A DNA stretch of 64,000 nt from Chamaea fasciata (Eukaryota > Chordata > Aves > Passeriformes > Sylviidae). Both the position numbers and the translations under genes were made by a program. Below, piece after piece: positions 15,001 to 27,000 of this stretch (its first letter is position 1; each line of letters begins with the position of its first letter). Location: NCBI GenBank assembly GCA_029207755.1, contig JARCOQ010000002.1, positions 42,177,744-42,241,743 of the forward strand, in the 5' to 3' direction. The notes beneath the pieces are model-generated. The model was not told the DNA's origin. It searched no databases and saw nothing but the letters and a program-made list of their open reading frames with translations.

Positions 15001-18000
15001 GATGCAGCATGTTCCATCCTGTCTCTCCTAATGCAGAACTGTATAGAATGCAGAACTGTATACAATGGGATGCAACGGATGCAATTTTATAGAATCAGAG
15101 AATATTATGGGTTTGGAAGGGACCTTAAAGATCATCTAGTCCCAACTCCCTGCCATAGGCAGGACCTCCCTCTAGACCAGGTTGCTCAAGGCCTTGTCCA
15201 ACCTGGCCTTGAACACTGCCAGGACTGGGGCATCCACAACCACTCTGAGCAACCTGTTCCAGTACCTCACCACTCTCACAGTAAAAAAATATTCTTCCTA
15301 GTATCTAATCTAAATTTCACCTCTTTCAGTTTGTACCCATCACTCCTTGTCCTAACACTCCAGTTTCTAATAGTCCCTCTCTGGCTTCTCTATAGGCACC
15401 CTTCAGACAAGTAGGATTTGAGATTTAAGCCAAGCTCTTTTATTCAGTTTCTTTTCTAAAATCCAGTGTTAATTCTTCAAAAATAATTTTAGAAGTATTA
15501 TTTATACTGAGCTAGTTTCCCCAGAATTCTCTCTCAGTCTGGAATCTAATGTATCTCAGGAATCCAAATTAAACATCAGACCTTCAGTACATCAAAATTT
15601 GTGTTCAGACAGGGGGTGTTGGAAACATAATCAACCTTATTATTTATACTCAAAAAAAATTAAATAAAAACAGCAGAAGCACTTGAAGTACATGAAGCTC
15701 TTAATATTATGAATGTTTTCACTAAAAGATGAGCCCCACTTATGCCATAAAACTCACTAAATTAACTCTTCCCTGCACCATAAATCTTTTCCACCTGAGA
15801 TGCACAAGCAATGGCCTGGAGTCTGTTACTCAAACAGATGCAACAGGTAGCCTAGGAAAGGTTTTCTCCTTTAAAGCAGCATCATGTCAGTCACTGTAAA
15901 GTGAAATGTTGTGCCTGCCAAAATTCAGGTCTTACTCTATGGATATCTTCTATGCCCAAGAGGCTTCACAGAAGCACTGAATACTCTTCAGTAGAAAAAC
16001 ACTCATACCAGACCAAAGGCTGAAGGACTTCCACAGAAAATTCACTTATTCAAATGAGGATTTTATGTGATTAAATAATTCATATTTTCCCTACATATTC
16101 TCAAATGCATAACAGAAAAGCCTATAGCTGTTTCTACTTTTCTGAACTCTCTTAAGTAATCACTGACACTATATCCTACCATGTTATTCTGCTTAAAGTA
16201 CCACCTTCCAGCTTTCATTCAATTTTGTATTGATTTTGTCTTTCAAATGCAATTCATCATTATTGAAAACTGTCTCTAGCATTTGCTCAGCAGAGACTAC
16301 TTTCTGTTTCCTGCATACTAATTATGTTATGTGGAATACAGAAAAAAGCTTAGGGTTGAGAAGCTTTTCTTCTAAGCCATTTGGGACTGAAAACAGTTTT
16401 AAAAGATGCGTACTCTTATACTATATTAATCTACCACCATGTTGTTGGACTAGATGTTCATGATAAGTCCCTTCCAAAGGATATATTCTATATTCTGCCT
16501 CTCCCTCATTTAAATTTTTAACATCCAATTTTTGCAGTAGCAAAACCCACTGCAAATTATGTACCTCAAAGGAGTGCTAATGTTCCAGACATGGTTTGTT
16601 AAATAAAAATACTGAATAAAAGTATAAATTACATCAGTTGTGACTGGTACTGACCATGGCAGAGGTGATATCCTCATAACCAATGTAATAAAATCTAGAG
16701 TTGGGTAGCATTTTCAGAACAGAAATACAATCTGTATTTAAGAGGTAAACTATGAACATATGGAAGTTGTTTTCTAACAGCTGAAGTCTCCATAACTTTC
16801 TGCTGCCTCCTTACACTCCATAAGTATCATTTTCATCACCTATCCCAACTCAGAAACCCTATGGCAGAGAAGCCTTCTCTTTACACAGTTTCCCTAGGAC
16901 TCAACGTCTAGCCTTGCTTTCTCAAAATGCCCATGACAAATTAGACAATAACCACCTGAAAATAAGCATCATTTCATTCTATCCCAAGTGAAATCAAAAG
17001 CTTTTGATTTCCACAGAACCTGAAGGTTGCCTCCTGCTCAAACTTAAAGACAAAAGCACAGTCTAAATGTGGCCGAAGCATTTAAGTACAATACCCATTC
17101 AGACCCCAAATTCCATTAACACATAATTTAACTTTATTCATACTAAAATTAATAGGGTTACATACTTAAGGCAGCCTGCAGTGAACAACAGAGGGTTTCT
17201 ACCCAAGCTGAAACCCGGTGAAATATATCAGCTGAGACACACAACATTTTTAAACACCAAACATCAGTTTTTTCAAAACTGTAACTTGACAACCACATTT
17301 TTGAGTTTTATTGTGGTAGAATTCTTGTCTAAGTCAAAAAATTTACGAAACTAGCCACTAAATCACGCTGTAAAAGCTGTATTTGCCTCTACTCCCACAA
17401 ACAAAATAAATTATGTAAAATTAAAAAGGAATTAAAGCTAGCACTTTATGGTCCCTTCAGTTTGTAGTTTCTTGATCTCTTTAAGGCAGAATAAACCAGT
17501 ACCTCTATCAAAAGAATTGATCCTGTCCTCTGTACAAACCCCAGCCATTCATACACCCCCTTATATAAGCATAAGTCTTCACTAAGTCACACAGGGAACA
17601 GAATTGGGAAATTGATTCATGTCCAATTAATTAAGAAAAAAACTTCCTAGGGAGATGCATTCACAATTGCCTTCACTGCTTCCTGATTTATCTCCCCAGC
17701 TCCCCCAACTGAAACTGAAATAAGGCAAAACCACATTTTAGGACCTCCCAGCATGACACTAGCCATGCTGCTCTGCAGAAGCAGAGACAGAACTGCCTGA
17801 AACAAAATGCTTCATGTTTGTTACTGGTACTGGAGGCAAAGATATCAAACTTCGGGATCAGTAGGATAGCCATTTGGAAAACCATTTCTGTGGAAACTGC
17901 TTCAGGTACCTCACTTGCCATACACCTGGCTGAAGTGGCTGAGGCTGGTGCTTGGGTGGTCTATGCCGCAGAAAGGCTGAGCCATGCAGAGTCAAACACA

Positions 18001-21000
18001 CCTTCACAAATCAGCTTCCCCTGTGTTATGGGATGGGCTGTTGAGACACACAGTGTGACATAGCTGGCCCTTGATATACAGGAGTACCAAACACATCCTG
18101 CTTGTGTCCCAGTCGGCAAAAGCAATTCAAAGCTGTAAAGTCAGTAAGAATACCCTGGCATCACAAAGACAGGGTTTATGGCAGAGCAACTGTAAGCACT
18201 GCTGGACTTCTGACACTCAAACACTAGGTAATACAGACTAGATGAAGCCAGGAAAGAGGCACAGGCAAGGCGTATTCATGAATACTTACATTTGGTATTT
18301 TTGCAATGACTGTTAGTTGTAAAAATGCTCTAATTAAAAATTAAGATAAAAATCAGAACATGGTTGAAGACCAGGACTGACCAAAATGGTTATCCATAAC
18401 TCAGTATCTAAAGAATAGGTGTCCACCAATATTTCTAAGGCCCACCCACAACACGCTCTTTACCTCCCAATTTTAAAATCTGAATGGATTTTTTCCATAT
18501 ATGAAAAACATGCCAAAGAATTGCACTGCAATGAAGCAGAGTCTACCTACATAGAGCTTTTGTAATTTTAAATTCTTGTGAATTCAGGGTGTGAGACTTA
18601 AATACTATCATCACAAAGTAGTCAGCAGAGACCAAAAAAAGTTAGTGGCTTTTCAAACTCAACTCACCAGCAGCTGAATTTTCACTGTGGAACTGAGGTC
18701 AAACTGAAAAGGAATATTAGTTGTTGCCTGAAAGTTTCCTCTCCATCATGAGGACAGAACTCATAACTTAAGATATTAACCCTATTTCCTTGTATCAATG
18801 TTAGTACAGAAGAAGCTTTCTTACATTTCTTTAATACCACCCTTCAAAAGGAATAACATTTCAAGTGCCAGCTCCTTCAGAGACAGCAGTTATGTAACTG
18901 TCAGCTCATATCAGTTTCATTTTTAATGGAAGATATATATCTTTGCTGAGGAAATATTATGAGTAAAAAAAAACCCATTGAATTTGTTAAAGTACCATGG
19001 ACAAAGTTTTGTTTACCAAGAAAAAGTACAATTCAATTTGGACACTCACTCACCTGAATTCACACCTTCTAATGTTCCTAACTACATTGGATGTTCTCTA
19101 ATTCAGCTGCTACCTGTATCATACCATGGTGTTAGTGCAAAGAAAAGAAAAATATTTTTCCACTTACCTCTCTGGCAGCATTTGCTGGAATCTGTCCTTG
19201 AGTCTCTCTCATTTTGCGAGCATTGTCAAGTTCTGCTTGAAGCTGTGAAGCTAAATCCTTCAAAGCAATAATACTCCATTTGTTTAACTATCTTAAACTT
19301 CTAGGAGATTTCTATATCAAAATGAACTATTCATTTCATTTTTTGTGTTTTGATATAACATTTTAAACTCTAATGACACAAAAGACTAAAGAAAACATGT
19401 CAATATAATTCGCACAACTCTTTACAGGATATAACATGAAAAAAATGTTCAAAATAGACGCATCTGAAGATTAGGAACAAGTATTGCCTCAAAAAGACCA
19501 GAAAATCTATCCTTTAACATTATTACGTTCTACTAATAAATCTATGCATAACTAAGCATAAATACTACTTTATGTACAGGAAGGTAAATAAGGAAGCCTG
19601 AACACATCACATCCTTTTTTTTTTTGTACACACACACACGTTTACACCCATACATCAGCTCTATGGCTCTAGGGAAATATCTCTCAGAAACTTTTGCTAT
19701 GAAGTATCACACCTCTCCACATTCCATGTCCAACTTCTGCACTTCAGACCTTATTTTGAGAATTAAAATATACAGGAGGTAGAAAATAAGAACTGTTTAC
19801 AGTCTTGTCCAAATTGGTTTTGAATGTGCCTGCTTCCTTATCCACCTGCCTATTAACTAAATACAAGTATTACAAAATATCCTGGATTTCTAGGACTTGC
19901 CAGCCTATCAACCTGTAAAGAATAGAACCATTCATACTCTAACCCCTCTGCCAGTTTCATTAATTGGACTCCAACCCTCATGCCCAAACTTGCCACCCCA
20001 AAATTAAGTCATGTGATCAACACCAGGCAGCAAATCAGTAACAAAAATAGATTCAGAATTCATTTGGCCCACATGGCCAACCTTAAGCTCCAGCCACCAG
20101 GATATACTGTTACATAACCATCTGTTGTAGTGTGTGAGGATGAACTTGCTTAAACAAGCTGCATTTTCAATTTGATTAGAGAAAGACCAAGAAAAATATT
20201 TAAAATGCCAAAAGGCTATTATATATATTATATTAGCTATTTTGTTATTTAAACTGCTGTTGTTTGGTTTTAGTCTGTTTTTTTTTAAACTAGGTTGATT
20301 CAGAGTGCATACATAAAAAACTGTATATATAAGAATAGTAGTAAAATTGTAGTACTGGTTTCTGCCACATGATTGTGGGTCAAAACAAAACAAAATGATA
20401 GAATAAAAAATGAAATATACTCTCCCCACAGAATACATGTATATTTTTCATCAAATCACTTGAATTCAGTTCCTATCAGGTTGAAAAGAAAAAGGCCAGA
20501 TTTGTGCCCAAAGTTTTATTTAGGCAATGCTACTGAAACTGAACAGTATCAGAAAAAAAAGTTTACAAATTTTTGCTTCTTTCTATCAGTCTGTGGGAGA
20601 CCTTCCCCTCCCCAGTACTTTAGCAATTCGTGTATAGATAGCTCACACTACACCAGTCCCTCACAAACTTATCATATAATTACTTTCATACACATATGAT
20701 TCCTCACTAGTGTATGTTTTTTAGTATTAACTAAGAAAAATAGAGATTAACATATGGACACATCTATTTAAATCACTAACACTATGCCACAGTAGGAAAC
20801 TGCTTCAAGATACTTTTCATTCACCTTCGAAGCTAATAACATTTTAAATGGACAGGATTTCTAGGTAAGGTACTGCTGTTCAAATGTTTAAAGCTACATA
20901 CCCACATCTATGTCTAAAGTCTGTGGAAAAAGAATTCATAACATAAAATTTCTTTGAAAAGAAAATATTTCTTTTCTCCTCAAAAAATTTGAATTATCTG

Positions 21001-24000
21001 ATAAGGGCTTCAACAAGGATCAATACCATGTCCTAGTCCAGCAATAATGACAAAACAAACTTTTCACAAATCAAAAAATAAATAGCTCTTGAGAAATATT
21101 AATTTACCACTTTGAGACATAACATGTTTTATATATTACTATAAATAAATATTTATTATTTCTTAAAGATGCAGACTTTGCTGCAAATATTATGCCACAA
21201 GTGGCAAACTAAACAGGTGCAGTAAATATTAATTTTAAAAAATAAATACAAAAGCCCACTGTGATAGCATTTGCTTCTAAAAAATATGAAAATAGTTGCT
21301 TAAGAGCAGCTATTCAGAGCCAAGCACTTGAAAAACACAGCTTAATAACTAACAGACTCTGACCTTGTTATAACTGAAACTTCCAGACAGTACTACTGAA
21401 GGGAATTAACTCATTATAGCCACATTTATCGTTATAAATAAAATACAAAAACTTCCAAATTTAGTGTTGCACAAGAGTGAAATTCTTGTTCCTTCAGGTA
21501 GCTGGCTGAAACAAGACACGTTAAACGTGCAGCTGTTTCTCCCAGCTCCACAGACCAACCTCAATCAGGGCAGGACCACAAAGCATTCCACAGCTGTTCT
21601 TAGTGCAGAGCTGGCTGCAATGGCATATGCTATCCCTTTCAGTTTTATAATTTCCATTTCATAATTGATGAGCCTGCTTATACAGCAGAGCTATGGACCA
21701 TAAGCACCTACTTGTGACAAAGCTAATGAAGCAAGTAAAACTCCAAACACTGTTTACTTTGTAACAAAGACAGGTAGCTTTGTAGTTTTCACCTGCTCCC
21801 TTTTCTTATAAAGAGACACTAAATAATATAAAAAGGACAGCAAACAACTGGTTTTAGATATGCTGCTTATCCTAAAAAGCCCAGAGTCCTGAATCCTCTA
21901 CTCTAGTCTATGAACTACTGTGTTTAAAGCAGAAATTACTGTAAAAGCGGTATCTTCAAATCCTATCAAATTTTGCAAGTCTTTATTTGCTTGAAACAAT
22001 AACTTTAAAAAAAAAAACCCTAAACAATTAAATCCCTGTGAGCTTTGAAGAAAAATTGCAGTAAATCATGACATTTTTTCATAGCCATTACCGTGTCTCC
22101 CATGAGTTCTGCTTTCACAATCCTCGCTCCCAGTCTGTTCATCTCCTCTTCACTAAGGACTCGAGGTGGCTCATCCTTTGATGATCTGTAAAACATCAGC
22201 TGCACTAAAGCCACAGAAAAACAGGGCAGTATTTACCTGTGTAATTAAGTATGGTAAGCATGCTATACTTATACATATGCTTCTGTTGGCAAAATAAATG
22301 AAAACAACGTATTATAAAAATGTATTTGCAAACAGAAGTTGCCAAGGACTCTGAAACCAAAGAGCTTGAATAAAATTTTTATGAGGTTTGCTTCCTTTTA
22401 CTCTTGAGATCAACTCAAATGAAAAGCACTATCTATGAACATTTTCCCAGGAGGAAAAAACAGTCAAGAGTCAGTAGCAGGTATACACAGGGAAAAAAAC
22501 AAGGGAAAGAGAAACAGAAAGTGTTATTTTAACCCACTCTAATTCTTCTTTCTGGCTTTGGCCATGCTTTTACTTCTCAGCTTCTGTAAAATCACCCATT
22601 TCTGAGTTATTCTGTTTGTCAAATGGCCTTCCACCTCTTGAAAATTACTTATTTTCCCATATTTATCTGCTCACGGTACAATCTTTGCATTGTGTTATGG
22701 CTGAGACAGTAGATTTTCCATGGCAAATTAACTGGTACCATTTTAAAAATATAAAGTCCCCCTAGAGAAGCCACAGCTGGTAATAAAGAGCATTGTACCT
22801 TAATGTTAATACTAAAAACTTAGCATATGAATTTTTATGATATTTACTAAATAAGGACTCCAAGAAATACTGCAAAGAGGCACCAAGTAAGTTGGGCTCT
22901 TTTTCTCTGACCCTAGTAAAGACTAAAACCAATTAACTCTAAAAGTAAAATATCTAACACAAAAGATACATAAGAGTACAGTTATGATATTGGTTCCTGC
23001 TGTTAGAGAGAGAATTCACTCACTAATTGATATGGTTAAACCCTGTAGGATTTGAAGAAATCCCTGAAGATGGTGTCCTCTTTAAGCACCAGATCTTCCC
23101 AGCACTGAGAAAATTACCAAAGTTGCTTTTCTTCATTTTCAAGATGCCCAACCCACACCCCCAAGACTCAGCAGAATTTACTTTATTTCACCAGAAACAA
23201 AACATTCAAAGATTATGTTCCCACTTTTCCTTAGCTGTATCCTTCAAAGCAAGGCAGACTACGTTAGAAAAGGGAACAAAAGGTGTTTACTCATTCCTGT
23301 ATGCTTTTTTTAAAGTGGTGTTAGTGCTTGAATCATTGTCTGAACTTTTTGAGACTTGAGATATTGTTTTGATTTGCTTTTTATCTTGTCTCAAACTCTG
23401 AAGCAGTCACATTATTAAGTGTGACTTCCAGCAAACACTAGCTGATGGACTTTTCCATTAAGGGGAGATCCCTTGGACATCCAATCAGCACTTTTAATTA
23501 ACCTGTGTCATAACTGTCCAAAACACTTTGATTTATAGGCTGAAGAAACTTCCTCTGTGCTTTAGAAAAGATAAAATTTAAAAGTTGTACTTACAGCATG
23601 AGAGATGAGGAACTGAACTGGCAACACCTATTAATTCAGCCTTCACCTCAAAGATTTACTTTTTGTGACTGACAACACTACCAAAAGAGTACATGTATTA
23701 CAAGTCTTGAAAGTTAAAGAAGAATAAGAAAGCAGCAGCTTATAAATTACTCTCAAAAGATATCTACTGCACATATCCAAACCTGAAATGTTCCAAAAGT
23801 CAGAAGCCTCTACAAAATACAATACAAGAAAAAAAAAAGAAAAAAAAAAAAAAAGACTTCTGACCGAAGGAAACAGGAAGACAGGTTATTCACTATTTCG
23901 AAACACACAGAATCTCAGGAGTTAAAAAGTCATCTTAGCAGAACTTGGAAGTAAGTTATGTCAATAAGCAGAGGCTACATGGTTTTGCAGGCCTAAGTAA

Positions 24001-27000
24001 TCCCCACTTTACTAATGAGTCAGCTCAGTAATTGCATTGGCTAAGAAATATGATTAAAATATCAAAGACGACGCGCAATTGGGTTTAACAGCACCAGAAA
24101 GGAAAACACATGCCAAAGAAAAAACCAGCTGAACAGTTTCTACATCTAGTTCTCTTCTATGAGGAAAAGAATTATCTTTTCTATCATAGTAATTGAATTC
24201 TTTGAACTTGAGCAAGTAAACTACTTCCGCACACAACCTCATTTCCCAAAATTTGCAGCTTTATCCAGTTACGATTACCATTGCACTTAATAAATGTGAC
24301 AGTTCAAAAAAGTTAGTTTTTGTACCTGCAACAAAAAGGGAATCACCATTATTTCACAAAAAAAAAAAAAAAAAAAAAAAAAGGTCTGAAAAGGGCAGCT
24401 GAAGAAAACAGTACTGATGCAATGGTATCACTAACTTCTACTCAATGATTACATATTCTACTATGTCTGGCTGGATGGGATGGAATTTATTTTTTCCACA
24501 GCAATGAGGTGGTTGTGGTGGTGCATTTTCCTCCACACTGTGCCTAGCTCTCCCCTTCCCAGGCCATTCTGCAATCCCAGCAATTCCTGTTATGCTTCGG
24601 CCTTTGTGGACCAATGAAGTATCCCTTGACTGTAGCAGGAACTCTTGCCAGGCTAAGGCGGGAGCACATTGTCCACACCTGGAACTCCTGGTGCCTGCCA
24701 CAATGGGAACAAAGGCAGAAATACTCAGTCAGCCACTGGCAGCCTCTGATCATTACTCACATGAACCACAGCCTGAGTGAACAGTACCACTGCTACTGGA
24801 ATTTTCAAAATTCCATTGACTGAGCCAGACTGTGGCCAGGATGTAAATGCACTGGTGACTGCAGCCCAGCACGTTGTGACCCCACAAACAACCCCACAAA
24901 AAAAAATGTGAGGCCCTCTGAACTCTCCTAGACCCCAGTGGGCTGTGCCAGTATTGGACACCTCTCAACTCCCCAGTTTGCAAAGATAACAGCATCAACA
25001 CAGAAAGCTGAAAAGGGGACCTGGGCTGAAACCCTCCACTCCTTGAGGCTCAACTCCTGCTTGTTGATGAATTCCAAAACATTTGAAGGATTTCACGGAA
25101 CTCAGGAAGAACTCTTAAGAGGCATTTTTTATATATTCACAGATATATTTTTTATACATTTATACACTTCTATCCCTATATATCTTTTATCCATGTGCAT
25201 GCACGTGTGAATTAAGATACTTTACAGCAAGTAGAGTATGAATGTTGCAATCTCAGATCTATAATTGTCACAGTTGTGATTGCAGTAGATCCTACTGACT
25301 CACTATATAAATGTTACATTAGTCAATAATTAAGTACTGCTAAAATCTTGTGATTCATCTTAAAACTCTAAATATGTTCAGACTGCTGCTATATCAGAAG
25401 CCATGTAAAAATTTCACCTGTGGTGAACTGATACTTTTACAACATCATACTAAGATCACCTCTTGATATCTTGGACAGTGGTTCTTCAGGTGATCCTAAT
25501 TAATTACAGATGTAATCCTTGACATGTAAACTGTTGCTCAAGTCTGAGATAAAGATTGGACCTAGCCACACCTAAGCTCCATCTGGAGTTTAGAAGCAAG
25601 GGTCTGCTTAGAACCTTGTGACAAAATGGAAGGGTCCCCCTAATCCTTTTTTGTCTTCAGACTCTGTGTAAAACATTCTAAATCAATTTTAACTCAGTTT
25701 TCCTTTATGTGTTTCATTTATGTAGTAAATAATAGAGTGAAATCGACCACCAAACTTTGTTAAGTCTCATTTTTATGACTTTTATAGATTTATATTAAAA
25801 TTATATTATTTTTGGCTAATACTTAAGATGGTGTCTCTCTGAGCAACCCTAAACCACTCATTAGTTAGTGACCAGCAGCCCCTCTGGTGCTGTGCTTTGG
25901 ATTTCTCTGGAGACAATGCTGAAAACACAGCAGTGTTTTAGCTGTTGCTTACACAGCCTCAAGGCTTTCTCCAGTTCTCACTGTGCACCCCCAGCAAGCA
26001 GTCTGGAGTGAGCAGAGGCTTTGGGAGGGGTCACAGCCAAGACAGCCAAACTGGCCAAAGGGCTATTCCATGCTACATAATGTCATGCCCAACAAAAAAA
26101 GCCTGGAGAGAGCAGTCTTTCCAAAGTCACTGATGCTCAAAAAACAGTTGGGTATCAGTCTGCTCATGGGAGGTGGTGAGAGACTGACTGCCTTTGTATC
26201 ACATGTTGTTGTCCCTTTCCTCCACTTGTTAAATTGCCTTTATCCAATAATGAGTTTTTCTCCCTTTTGCTCTTCTGGTTTCCCTCTGCAGGAGTGAGAA
26301 TGAGCAAGCAGCTGGGATGTGCTCAGCTGCTTGCTGGGGTCAACACACCACACACACCAAGCAACAACCAGCTCCACACCTTCCACCCCATCCCTGACCG
26401 GCAAAGGCAGGCAGGAAACAACTGCGGATTGTGCAGACCTTGTACCTGAACAAAGTCATGAACAAACCAGGACTCAACAGGAGAGGAAGTCTCACACGCT
26501 TCACTCCAGACACGCCATGGATCATTCTAACCAGAAGTTTACAAAGAGCATATAACTGGTAAACACCAGGCACTTCAGTGCAACAACTATCGGGGCAGTA
26601 TGTAGAAGAAAAAGGATCATTAAATTTGAATGGCTAATGTCTCATACATCCCAGGTTTAATGCTACCAGGTCACTTTTTCAGAGTAATTAAAACAACTAT
26701 AAAAATGTACTTCTCACTTTCCAGCAAAATAACACCTAGGCAAACAATAAAATAAACAACAAAACAAGACATGACAAACACTTATGAATGGGACATACTG
26801 AGTACAAACTAGTCATGCCAGAATGTGGAACTACTCCTGCCATGACTTGTACTCAAGTTCATGCTTTAAAAACAGAAACAGATTAAGCGAAGATCGTGCA
26901 AATAAATTGTATTTTTGCTATCAATGAAAATTCAAATTTCATTGACTTCTATCAAAGTATAGCAAGTAAAATCTGGAAAAAATACCCGACATACAAAATA

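Larger units (their letters stand above)
7307..19167 (-). other. CWF19L2: CWF19L2 intron 10 (11.9 kb)
   Basis: The largest complete intron in the window, from GTAAGT at 19,167 to GACACAG at 7,307. It holds a CR1 3' end at 15,089-15,410, a CR1 scrap at 16,443-16,493 and a 17-bp tandem duplication at 15,031-15,064. Long AT-rich stretches elsewhere show no supported exon, RNA gene or recognised repeat. Confidence 0.8.

Noticed and set aside
14911..15414. 167-codon plus-strand open frame
   Set aside because: Most of it is antisense CR1 3' end. The open frame is accidental.
20004..20699. Opposing frames of 144 and 108 codons in intron 9
   Set aside because: They are overlapping, AT-rich frames inside an intron, with no similarity and no splice logic.
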